Below the pieces are notes generated by a model. That model had not been told where the DNA came from. It ran no database searches and saw only the letters and a program-made list of their open reading frames with translations. Source: Vigna angularis (taxonomy: Eukaryota > Streptophyta > Magnoliopsida > Fabales > Fabaceae). From it: a DNA stretch of 64,000 nucleotides. The stretch covers positions 14,614,501-14,678,500 of the forward strand of contig NC_068970.1 in assembly GCF_016808095.1 (NCBI RefSeq), read 5' to 3'. Of this stretch, positions 12,840-23,409 are shown in pieces. Numbering within the stretch: the stretch's first letter is position 1; each line of letters begins with the position of its first letter. The position numbers and the translations under genes are program-made.

Positions 12840-13640
12840 TTAATCAAATAAATGAGGATAGAAGTTCTTCATTTCTTCTTCCAATTCCCAAGTCATTTCT
12901 TGGGTCTTCTCATTCCACAATACTTTGACTGTACGAATATCCTTTCCTCTTAGTTGCTTCGCCTGAACATCAAGAATCCGTACTGGTTTTGCGTCTAATG
13001 ACAAATCTTCTCTGACTTGAACGTCATCCACTTCGAGTACATGATCAGGACTTGACACATATTTCCTCAATTGAGATACGTGAAATACATTGTGCAAGTT
13101 TGCCAGTTGAGGAGGTAGTGCAATCTCATATGCTACCGGTCCAATTCTCTTGATAACTTGGAATGGACCAAGAAACTTCGGAGATAACTTCTTGGATCTG
13201 ATAGCTCTCCCTACTCCAGTCATCTGAGAAACTCGTAGAAACACGTGACTTCCCACTTCAAACTCAAGAGGCCTTCGCCTATGGTCTGCATAAGACTTCT
13301 GTCTGCTTTGTGATGCCTTCATCCTTTCCTGTATCAGTTTCACCTTTTCTGTTGTTTGCTGAATCAATTCTGGTCCTAACATCACTGTTTCTCCTTCTTG
13401 GTACCAACATAGGGGTGTCTTACATCTCCTACCATACAGTGCTTCATATGGTGCCATGCCAATGCTTGCATGATAGCTGTTGTTGTAAGTGAATTCAATC
13501 AATGGTAAGACCTCATCCCAAATACCCAAGTGATCTAAAACACAAGTCCTCAACAGGTCTTCTAAGGATTGAATCGTCCTCTCAGACTGTCCATCAGTTT
13601 GTGGATGATACGCAGAGCTCATGTGTAATTTGCTACCCAA
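12840..13640 (-). pseudogene. Retrotransposon pol, C-terminal part: integrase core end and chromodomain
   Basis: This is the downstream part of the pol frame, in the same frame as 13677-16715 and separated only by the TGA at 13677-13679 and the codons after it. It carries the integrase [10 protein letters not shown] segment with the last catalytic Glu, the GPY/F-like region ([15 protein letters not shown]) and a C-terminal chromodomain-like stretch (PVRILDVQ...VKVLWN...TWELEEEM). That C-terminus typifies Tekay/Del chromoviruses, where the domain guides integration to heterochromatin. As read it has no start codon of its own in the native protein, so it would be made only by stop readthrough. 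Confidence 0.9.
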
Positions 13641-13676
13641 CTCACGTTGTAAAGACTGCCAGAATTTCGATGTAAA

Positions 13677-16600
13677 TCACGGATCCCTGTCTGACACTAT
13701 GCTCGATGGTATTCCATGTAGTCTCACCACTTCTTTTATATACAGTTGGGCAAGCTTCACCATAGACATCCTCAGATTCATCGCCAAGAAGTGAGCGCTC
13801 TTTGTCAACCTATCTATCACAACCCAGATAGCATCATGCCCCTTTCCTGTCCGTGGTAAATGTGTTACAAAATCCATGGCAATACTATCCCATTTCCACT
13901 CAGGTACCTCAAGCGGTTGCAATATACCCCCAGGTCGTTGATGTTCCACTTTAGCCTTTTGACATGTCAAACATGTTGATACAAATTGTGCCACATCTCT
14001 CTTCATTCCAGACCACCAGAAAGACTCCTTGAGATCTTGATACATCTTGGTCATACCAGGATGCATGCTAAGACGACTTTTATGTCCTTCTTCGAGAATC
14101 AACTTTTTCAGCTCAATATCATCTGGAATACAGACTCTACCTCTAAATCTCAAAATACCATCAGCTCCTAACATAAATTCTCTGGCTTGATCTGTACCCA
14201 ATAAACCCACCGTCTTTTGTAGCTCGACATCTAATAATTGTTTATCTCTGACCAAACTCAACAAATCACTTGATATCACTAAGTTATTACAACTGATGAA
14301 ATCGGACTTCAACTCAACATACAACTTCATATCCCTGAATTTCTCGATCAATTCTAACTCCCTTACCATCATAGTGGATACATGCACCGTCTTTCTACTC
14401 AGAGCATCTGCTACTACATTAGCCTTACCGGGATGATATAGAAGTTCAAACTCATAATCCTTCAAAAACTCCATCCATCTTCTCTGTCTCATGTTCAATT
14501 CCTTTTGATCAAAAAGATATTTCAAACTTTTATGATCGCTGAACACTTGGAACTGTGCGCCATAAAGGTAATGCCTCCAAATCTTCAAAGCAAAAACGAC
14601 GGCTGCCAACTCTAAATCATGAGTGGGGTAATTCTTCTCATGATTCTTAAGTTGTCTCGAAGCATAAGCTACCGCTTTCTTTTCCTGCATAAGTACACAT
14701 CCCAGTCCTTGATATGAAGCATCACAATATACTTCGAAAGGTCTTCTTGGGTCAGGGATCACTAATACAGGAGCACTTGTCAACCTCTGCTTTAGTTCTT
14801 GAAAACTAGCTTCACATCGGTCTGTCCAAGCAAAGGGACGATCTTTACGAGTTAATTGCGTCAATGGTGACACAATCTTGGAGAATCCTTCTATGAATCT
14901 ACGGTAGTACCCTGCTAATCCTACGAAGCTCCTAATCTCCGTTACGGACTTGGGTCTCTCCCATTGAAGCACAGCTTCGACCTTAGACGGATCCATAGAT
15001 ATTCCACCAGCTGATATGACATGTCCCAAAAATTGCACCTCTTTCATCCAAAACTCACATTTGGACAACTTGGCGTATAACTTCTTATTTCTTAACACCT
15101 CAAGAACTGATCGAAGGTGATCCACGTGTTCTTCCCGAGTCTTGGAGTATATAAGAATGTCGTCTATGAAGACCACGACAAACTTATCTAAGAAAGGTCT
15201 GAATATCCTATTCATGTAGTCCATGAATACAGCGGGAGCGTTGGTTACACCAAAAGGCATAACCACGTATTCATAATGTCCATATCTGGACCTGAAAGCA
15301 GTCTTTTGTACATCCTCTGCCTTTACTAAAATCTGATGATAACCTGATCGTAGATCAATTTTCGAAAACACTTTTGCTCCATATAACTGATCCATCAAGT
15401 CGTCGATTCTTGGCAACGGATATTTGTTCTTGATAGTCAACTTATTCAGCTGCCTGTAATCCACACACAATCTGGAACTCCCATCCTTCTTCTTGACCAA
15501 CAACACTGGCGCACCCCAAGGTGAAACACTTGGTCTGATAAATTGTTTTTCAAGCAAGTCTTCTATCTGCTTTTTCAATTCTACTAATTCAGCTGGAGCC
15601 ATCCGATACGGAGCAATTGATACTGGTCCTGTGCCTGGTACGAGATCAATTGAGAACTCGATCTCTCTTTGAGGAGGCAGTCCCGGTACTTCTTCAGGAA
15701 ACACATCCATGAAATCACTTACCACTGAGTGATCTATGCTCCTTCCACTCTGGTTAATCTCCATGTGTGTCAACACAATGAAGCAACACGACCCTTCCTG
15801 TACTTCGCGCAACAGATTCCTCGAAGATAATATCTTCGATTCTTCCTCTTGAGGAAATAACAATTTCTTTGCACCACAGTCTAAGAGAATGTGATTGGAA
15901 GTTAGCCAATCCATTCCTAAAATTACCTCTAAACCTTGTAGAGGTAAGCAGATGAGATTAACTTTAAACTGACGTCCTTCTACTACTACAGGACATCTAG
16001 TACATGCTAGAGATGTCTTAACTAAACCCGAAGCCGGAGTAGACACTATTAGGTCATACTGTAGCTCACTCACAGGCAATCCCAACTCTCGCACACAAAC
16101 ATCAGACACAAAGGAGTGTGTAGCTCCAGAATCAAACAAAACACAACAAGCTTTCCCAAACAATAAACAATTGCCGATGATAAGATTACCTGGCCCAGTT
16201 GCCTCTGCTCCGGTCATTGCATATACTCTGCCCACAGCCTGCGGTTTGACATCTGCCGTCTGTTGAGACTGAGTAGTCGGTTGCTGAACCCTTGGTCTTC
16301 CAGATGTGGGACAATTCCTGGCAAAGTGTCCCTCCTTCCCGCAGGCATTACACTTCATATGACCAACTAACTGAGGGCAAACGGACCTATAATGTGGTCC
16401 TCCACAATTAAAGCACTTCACCACTCCAGGTTGTCCTGCTTGGCCAGATTGATGAAATGAAGGTCCTTTAAGCCCCTGGAAAGGAGGTTTAGAATAGGGC
16501 TTTCTCCTGTCTCCATGCCGGAATTTGGACCCAGATGGTCCACCAATCCTCTGGGGTGGTCTCTGCTGAAATTGCATTTCATTCTTTGTCTTTTCTAACA

Positions 16601-16715
16601 CTTTAGCTCTCTCCACCAATGTAGGAAACTCCTTGATACATAAACCTTTGACCAGCAATTTGATATCTCCTCTCAGTCCATTTTCAAACTTCCTACACTG
16701 CCATTCTTCATCCAT
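13677..16715 (-). pseudogene. Retrotransposon gag-pol: zinc knuckles, protease, reverse transcriptase, RNase H, integrase N-terminus
   Basis: 1012-residue open frame. In order: the end of the capsid domain; two zinc knuckles ([27 protein letters not shown]); aspartic protease with active site [10 protein letters not shown]; reverse transcriptase with PFGVTNAP and the catalytic FIDD box; RNase H ([19 protein letters not shown]); the integrase HHCC zinc domain (HPGM...CLTCQ); and the first catalytic Asp (WDSIAMDFV). It ends at TGA right after SDRDP, at the second integrase aspartate motif. The protein could still supply protease and RT/RNase H but not a full integrase. Its true start lies upstream in the gag frame, from which it is split by a one-base shift. 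Confidence 0.93.
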
Positions 16716-17362
16716 ATCCAGAGTATGGAAGCGACTAAGATGCTTAATTTATCGGCATATTCTGTCACAATCATTCCCCTTTGCACTAACTGGAGAAATT
16801 CTACTTCCTTGGTATACCTTACACTGTCCGGAAAGTACTCAGCATAGAACTTATTCTGGAATAAGTTCCAAGTGATCGGTTTACCACTCCTTTCCAACAG
16901 TGTTCTCGTACTGGTCCACCAATGACTGGCTTCTCCTGACAACAAATATTCAGTATAAGCCAATCTATTATCGTCTGGGCAGTTTTTGGCATTGAAAATT
17001 CTCTCCATATCTCTAAACCATTGGTCTGCTTCGTCGGCACTGGTATTGCCACAAAATTTAGCTGGATGATGTTGAAGAAAATTCTCTAGACTCCACTCTT
17101 GAATAGGAGTGGGCGGAATATAGAATGGGTCAGCGGGAGCTCTTGCACCACCGTTTATTAGTTCCACAAATTGCCTCTGGTGTGCCTCAGCTGACACCCT
17201 AGCAGCCTCCAATTGTTGTAATGCAACTGTGTTTTGTTGTATCAATGATGCATTCTGCTGTTGCATCGCCACCACAAAAGATTCCATTACTCTCACCAAG
17301 TTAGAAACATCAGACTGTGCCGGTGAAGGAGAAGGAGGAGGAGGAGGTGATCTGCGTGCCAT
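16673..17362 (-). pseudogene. Retrotransposon gag, N-terminal part, frameshifted
   Basis: ATG at 17360-17362 starts a proline-rich leader, then a glutamine-rich coiled segment (VMESFVVAMQQQNASL) and a retrotransposon Gag/capsid domain (WFRDMERIF, ASHWWTSTR, FYAEYFP). The frame is correct to EYADKL. After that, family-like sequence ([14 protein letters not shown]) continues in another frame, showing a single-base loss near 16746-16750. The last roughly 25 residues of this frame are therefore aberrant. A programmed frameshift is unlikely because it falls inside the capsid domain, not at a gag/pol junction. Confidence 0.88.
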
Positions 17363-17487
17363 GGTTCTGGCCCAAAGAGAAGAACCATTAGTCTAAAATT
17401 CAATTCCTATAATAGGAATACGCAACTAAGATCACACAACTAAGACATGGTATTTTCATCACCTACAAAATTCCTAGTGAAAGAACT

Positions 17488-17499
17488 GCTCTGATACCA
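17488..17499 (-). other. Primer-binding site (initiator Met tRNA)
   Basis: On the minus strand TGGTATCAGAGC lies four bases inside the 5' LTR end (17504). It is complementary to the 3' end of plant tRNA-iMet, the usual primer for chromovirus reverse transcription. It also fixes the orientation of the element. Confidence 0.93.
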
Positions 17500-17503
17500 T
17501 TAA

Positions 17504-19708
17504 TGTAACATCCCCATAATTATAGCATCAAACTATAATAGAGTTCTTACATCATTGATACAATAGAACAGTTGATAGAAGGAGGAATAAGAGTTTTTCC
17601 TCATTATTATACAAACCTTCACTGTTAATTCAAACTAATTACACTCCACACCTTAAAACAGAAATAAAAACATAGGTTTCATTATTAAAACTATTCTTCA
17701 GTCGATCCTCCATCTAAGGCTTGCTCCACCGGCATATCACCGACTTCTGCTCCCATCCACCGGATGATCATCGCCAATCAAATACATAACATCAAATAAC
17801 AACCAAACAACAGACAAAGCAAGGGTGAGCTAATGCAATACAAAACATCATGGTAAATTAAATTAATAACCAAACTTCCATCTTATAAGTTAAATTACTC
17901 AATAATATAATAAACATACCATTATCATTCGTAAACTCCATTCATTCGGACAATCGTATGAATATTGAACTCTTAGCTAGTTCTACACTTGCAGTGGTAC
18001 TTTTACTCAACTACATCCTATCCTACTCTGTCCCCAAACTGGATCTTCGGACATGGATGTACTTATTCGCTAGCTCAATTATTCTATCCTACTCTGTCCT
18101 CCAAACTGGATCTTCGGATATGAATATCACCACTGAAGCTACATCCTTCCTACTCTGTCCACTCACACTGTGGATCTTCGGTAAGGATTTTCCACTCTCC
18201 ACCACATAGCTTTCTCTCTAAGTGAGATCGAGACTATTGAGAGCATAAGAATGAACCCCTAAGTCGGAGTTCCTATATTCATACGTACAGTACTTGACAC
18301 AAAATCAATAAGGAGTTCCTCCTTGGAACTCTAGTATACACTTTCCATTCATAAATACACATGTCAACATATTATCATCTTTAGTCATATCTCAAGAAAA
18401 TAATTCTCACATACTCAGACATTCCACATCCTCACAGAAACATCACTTATTAACACATAACTCTTTATGGTCTATTAATTTGAACCATTAAGTAGTTCAA
18501 ACAGCTTGGATACCCTCACCAATGACTCTGGAAGGGTCAAAAACCCCCCATATCGACCTAAAGAACGTCTAAAACGGACATCCAAAACTCCCAAAACGTC
18601 AAAAATATCAAAACACTAAATTTGTTACGCATAACTCGCTTCAGCGAGTTAACTCATTCACTCAAGCGAATTTACTATTCCAAAATTACGAAAATTCACT
18701 TCCCGGACTATAACGACTATTCCTTCCATCATACAGATTTTCTAGACATCCAAAAACTTATCTCCCATCAACAACCCATATTCATCCAAATCTTATAAAC
18801 ATCTAAACTAAACATATAATTAAAAAGGCAGCGGATAATTAGTACAATCCAAAATTTCCGATCAAGACCTAGTCTCCTTTTAAATCCATAAACAGATTCA
18901 AAATCTTCGATCTATACGTATACCTAAAAACTTCCACCGATTCAAAATGCTTAATATGAACAAGATCTCTTCAAAACCATCAAAACAGAAACATATCCCA
19001 ATTCCAAACCGTACATCAATTCAAAAGATACAATAGAAGTAGAATTTCATTCTAAAATCATAAAGAGAATCAAAATCCTAAACATATACCAAATTTAAAA
19101 TCATACAGAAACAAAAAGACTCAAGGTTAGCTCCCCTTACGGTTTTCTCCTAAGCTTGCTTTCAAACGGTTCCCCGACGTTCCTCTGCCTTAGAATTCCT
19201 TCTCGTGGCTCCAAACTTAGCTCTAAAACTTCTCTGGTCCAATGCTTTTAGGTAACAGTTCTCAGATTCAACTTAGGAATTCTCTCAGCCCCAAAATCCT
19301 CTTAAATAACCAGAAAAACGTGTTTAAATAGTAAAACGCGTTTACTGAGTCAAAACGCGTTCAAAACGCGTCCAAAACGCGTTCAAAACGCGTCCAAAAC
19401 GCGTACAGCGAGTGAGTCTGATTTTGACAACTTTGCCAGTCCGGTTGAACCCCTTCCCGATGTCGGAATTACGCGTATAAGTACTCGAATCGAAACTATT
19501 CGAGTCTACTTTCTAATGGAAAAAGAATCAACTTAATATCTAATTTGTACAATTAATTATAATTAAAATACCAAACCATGTCAAAGTTGACAGCATTGTA
19601 TTTTGCATATAAACTTTAACTTTTGTTACAACTTGATACATTTTTGGTTTTCTTACTCTACTAATGACCCGAGATTCACATTTTCCTTTAATTTTTCAGG
19701 GTCTTACA
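17504..19708 (-). repeat. 5' LTR of the Tekay-type element (right copy)
   Basis: 2205 bp, the same length as the left LTR and nearly identical to it. It supplies the promoter for the minus-strand element. It holds the intact ACGCGT array (19336-19404) and the threefold internal repeat (from 18021). The right flank ATCTC is the partner of the imperfect target duplication. Confidence 0.96.
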
Positions 19709-20467
19709 ATCTCCACTCAAATATCAGTTCAGTTTAAACCACTATAACATACAGGAAAATAATTCTTGTTTCAGGATAAGTTTGTTTTTAATTTACCATT
19801 ATAAGACTGTTTTATTTATAATATAAAACTTCCGTTGCCATAGATAATATTGGATAAGAAGTAAATATGTATTAATAATTTTCCTAAAAAGCAATAGAAG
19901 GATGCACAGTTATTCTAAATTTATGCATTCAGATCATTAGCTAATAATAATTATTGGATAAAGATGACTGGGATCATATTTTATCTTGTTAAAACTTGAA
20001 ATATATGTCCAAAATTGAAATTGTTTTTGAAGTGCATGTGTGGTGAAATTAACGTATGGTCGTGTGAACGATTCAAAAGTATGTTTATAGGTTAACAATA
20101 TTGAAGTAGAAAAATATTTTGTATATGTCTGTCCATTCATGGTTTAGGAATGTGCGACTAAAAATTCCTTTGGCACAGTACACGTAAGACATGACAGGGA
20201 AAACATTGTAAATGGTAAGACAGACAGAGAGACAAGAAAAACACACTGGTGAAACAAAACAGGAGTTATCCGAATCTAACAACACACGTCAGATTGGCGC
20301 GGAATAAATGTCAACGCTCTCCTTTTTCTCTCTCTCTCTAAGCCTTCCTTTCTCCATCAATTTGTCACGCCACCGATATTCATATATAATAATCCCTCGT
20401 GACCCATTTTCTGCCATATTCAGTTATTCACAATCCCAGACAGAGACCCAGACCAACCGGAACGAGA
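19709..20467. other. Intergenic region and promoter side of the DUF1442 gene
   Basis: No gene seen. The final 200 bases carry CT-rich patches (20310-20345) and a TATA box candidate, which fit a plant core promoter and 5' UTR. Confidence 0.45.
20383..20389 (+). promoter_or_regulatory. TATA box candidate for the DUF1442 gene
   Basis: TATATAA lies 79 bases before the ATG at 20468, just downstream of a pyrimidine (Y-patch-like) run. The distance would leave a short 5' UTR of roughly 45-50 nt. Confidence 0.5.
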
Positions 20468-21202
20468 ATGAAACTTGTTTGGTCCCCAGAGAAGGCATCC
20501 AAGGCATACATCGAGACAGTGAAATCAGTGAGCACGCATGCACTTTGTGTTTGCCACAACCTAATTTCGTCTTCTATCCCTCCCTAACCGTTTATTTATT
20601 GTGTGCAGTGCCGAATTTTCCAGGAATCGGGGGTGGCGGAGCTGGTGTCGGCGATGGCGGCGGGGTGGAACGCGCAGCTGATCGTGGAGACTTGGTCGGA
20701 GGGGGGAATGATAGCGACGAGCGTAGGGTTGGCCGTGGCCAAGAGTCACACGTGCGGGAGGCACGTGTGCGTGGTGCCGGATGAGAGGTCGAGATCGGAA
20801 TACGCGGAGCGGATGGGAGAGGCGGGGATGTGGCCGGAGATCGTGGTGGGGGATGCGGAGGAGGTGATGGAGGGTTTGGCGGGGATAGACTTTATGGTGG
20901 TGGACTCCAGGCGCTCCAACTTCTCCAGGGTACTGAAGGTGGCTAAGCTGAGCAACAAAGGCGCAGTGCTGATATGCAAGAACGCGTGCCACACGAGCAA
21001 TAGCTCTATTCCTTCTGCTGGTTTTCGATGGCGCAGTGTTCTGGAAGAAGGGTCGCGTCGTCTTGTACGTTCCGTGTTTCTTCCTGTGGGGAAGGGACTT
21101 GACATAGCACACGTGTCCGCCATTGGAAGTTCTGGTGCTACAAAGAAATGGATTAAACATGTTGACCAACTGTCAGGGGAGATGCACGTTATTAGACGAT
21201 GA
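20468..21202 (+). CDS. DUF1442 family protein (methyltransferase-fold-like, function unknown)
   Basis: Two exons, 20468-20527 and 20609-21202, joined by an 81-bp GT-AG intron. The CDS is 654 nt (217 aa). The start MKLVWSPEKASKAYIETVKS, followed by ESGVAELVSAMAAGWNAQLIVE, is the characteristic plant DUF1442 (PF07279) opening. Later landmarks are SRSEYAERM and a Val/Asp-rich strand (IDFMVVDSRR) typical of a Rossmann-like fold. Members have been likened to SAM-dependent methyltransferases, but no substrate is established; I do not assign a reaction. There is no signal peptide or membrane segment. The second exon is distinctly GC-rich (20620-20900) compared with its surroundings, as is common in short plant genes. 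Confidence 0.92.
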
Positions 21203-23409
21203 ATTCGCCTCCCTCTGCTCATCTTCTTATTAGTTTTGCCTGCTCTTACCGTTAGGATACAAACTACCACAAAAAACCTTAGCATAGGTCTCTAGATACC
21301 TACTCTTCTCTTTTTCTGTGATAATATGAAAAGGGCCTGTTCCCAGTATTCAATTTTGCTTTTTCTTTTGTAAATATACTCACACATACATGCATACACC
21401 ACCAAATTATGTGTTCTTTTATTTTATATTTCATTATGTAACACGTTACTTTCATATTTGTAAATGCCCCCTATTTTAACCCAAGTTTTTTTTTTTCAAA
21501 TTCTACTCTTAAAGAACAGATTTAGCCTGATTTTTTCACTCTAATGTGGTCAAGGTCGTTGAGTTTTATTTCTCAAATTTTAAACAATAAGTAGATTTAA
21601 TTTATCTTCTCTAATATATCAAGAAAGTATGAAAATATTATCTTCATCAAATTGTTTTGTAAAAAAAAACTTTATACTTTAAAATATTCAATATGATATC
21701 TTCAAATGGTGATCTCAATAATCTATAAATAATTTTTACCAGACTTATGTCAATTTCTCTCTATGAATAATGGGTCTTGTCAAAATGTTGTAGCAAAAAG
21801 TTTGTGGCTCAAATCATAAAGTTATAATGTGAAATCCCCAAAAGACAAGTCTAAAAATTATTTATAAGTTCTATAATAAAATGATTATGTTAGGATATTT
21901 TGTATAGATAATGGTCTTGCAAAATAAACCACTATGAAGAACTTACAACCAAGTTTGTTTCATAAAGGTGTTTGCTGACAATGATACATCTTTCAATGAG
22001 TTATAATTCACATGTTCTTAAATATCAGACTTACGTGGGGCGGTCCATAAATCTCATGTGAAATGTCAAGATTTTGTGATTGTCCAAATGTCCAATTGTG
22101 TGAAGAGGTATGAATTTGACAATATCCATGTTGATAAAATATCTACAATGACATAATCACATAATCTTAAGTATCAATGAAAAAACTATGAACAAAGTTT
22201 CTACTAGTAGACAGTTAAATAAGAGAGTTAGTATAGATATTTAATGAGTGTGAACTCTAGTTATACAAACTTGTTTTGGTTAGTAGTTAATCATGAATTT
22301 AAATTCAAAATCAGTTTTTCTTTGTTTATGTAACCATAAGACCGACTATACTTTCCAAGCAAAAAGCCTTTTGGCACATGGGCACAATAGTTTCATTTTA
22401 TAAGAAAATTTTAACCTTTTTTTACTAAATAAATTTCAAAATTATTCTCCTAGAAACTGGCTTTGACAAGTTCAAAATTTTCGGAAGGGGAAGGATAACA
22501 CCCAATATATCTTTTGAATCATTTACGGCATACCCTCTGCATCCTCTATCTCTCTAATTATTTTTCCTCTGTTATTTACTTATTTTGTGCTTCATAATTT
22601 TTACTTTAACAATGTCTTTGGGCTATGGCAATGGAAGAGAGAATCCAACTTCCTGTCAGATCATGGCAATTGGGCCTAGCCCCTAAACGCATTTTAGCAA
22701 CGACATTCCGAATCTTGTAGTTTATAGGACCGCTACGAGTTGTGGTTCAAAGCAACAAAAAAACAACGATATGATGTTTACCGTGTATTTGTTTTAAACC
22801 AATTGAGAACAATGCATCCAATCTTTAGCAAATTGCATATGTAATACAAATGGCCCTGTTCTTCCAACCACTTCCATAAAATAAAGAATTCTGTCACGGA
22901 AATGTATCAAAACGAATCTTCGAAGGAACCAACCTTCCAGCTTACCTTTATGACATGTTCTCAAGAGAAGCACGTTTCCAAGGTTGACTTTCAATGTAAA
23001 TAGATGACACTTGCCAAAGGCGAACAAAAATGACAAAAAGCTCACAGAAAACATTATGGATTCAACCAATATATGGTATTTCTATTTCAAAATAGTAACC
23101 GTCCAAATCCTAGCTACATCACAATGTTGGCTAACTACCAGTAAGCAGCTACAAACCATTTGTAAAGTCTTTCCAATTGTTCCGCGAATTCATGGTTATA
23201 TTTCAACCATTAATCTAATGTGTGTATCCAGTATGATAGTGTAATAGGATTGTGATTCAGCAACCTGCAGCCCAGAGATTCAGAAATGGTACCAATTGAG
23301 GATATAGACATAATGAAATTCACAATATGATGTTTGACAAATGAATCTAAATCATAAAATAGTGGAGAACATACTAATTTGATATAACAGTCTCAAGATT
23401 CTTGTCATG
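21203..23409. other. Intergenic region between the convergent DUF1442 and release-factor genes
   Basis: The two flanking genes converge, so this holds both 3' UTRs. Nothing else is recognised. The open frame at 22794-23069 is short and unlike known proteins. Part of 22800-23400 may be 3' UTR of the minus-strand gene. Confidence 0.45.

Larger units (their letters stand above)
10591..19708 (-). mobile_element. Complete Ty3/gypsy LTR retrotransposon, Tekay/Del-type chromovirus
   Basis: 9118-bp element lying on the minus strand. Two direct 2205-bp LTRs with TG...CA ends flank a primer-binding site, a gag-pol region and a polypurine tract. Domain order on the minus strand is Gag, two zinc knuckles, aspartic protease, reverse transcriptase, RNase H, integrase and a C-terminal chromodomain-like segment. 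This is the chromovirus order. The LTRs differ at only about five positions, so the insertion is young. Two lesions break the single gag-pol frame: a one-base frameshift in gag near 16746-16750 and a TGA at 13677-13679 in integrase. It is therefore non-autonomous as read, though most domains are intact and LTR-driven transcripts remain possible. Confidence 0.97.

Noticed and set aside
16741..16755. Programmed -1/+1 frameshift between gag and pol
   Set aside because: The shift falls inside the capsid domain, not between gag and protease, and there is no slippery heptamer that I can see, so a simple indel is more likely.
20561..21285. Long minus-strand frames opposite the DUF1442 exon (202 and 179 codons)
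   Set aside because: Arg/His/Ser-rich shadows of a GC-rich coding exon. The plus strand has a recognisable family and valid splice sites.
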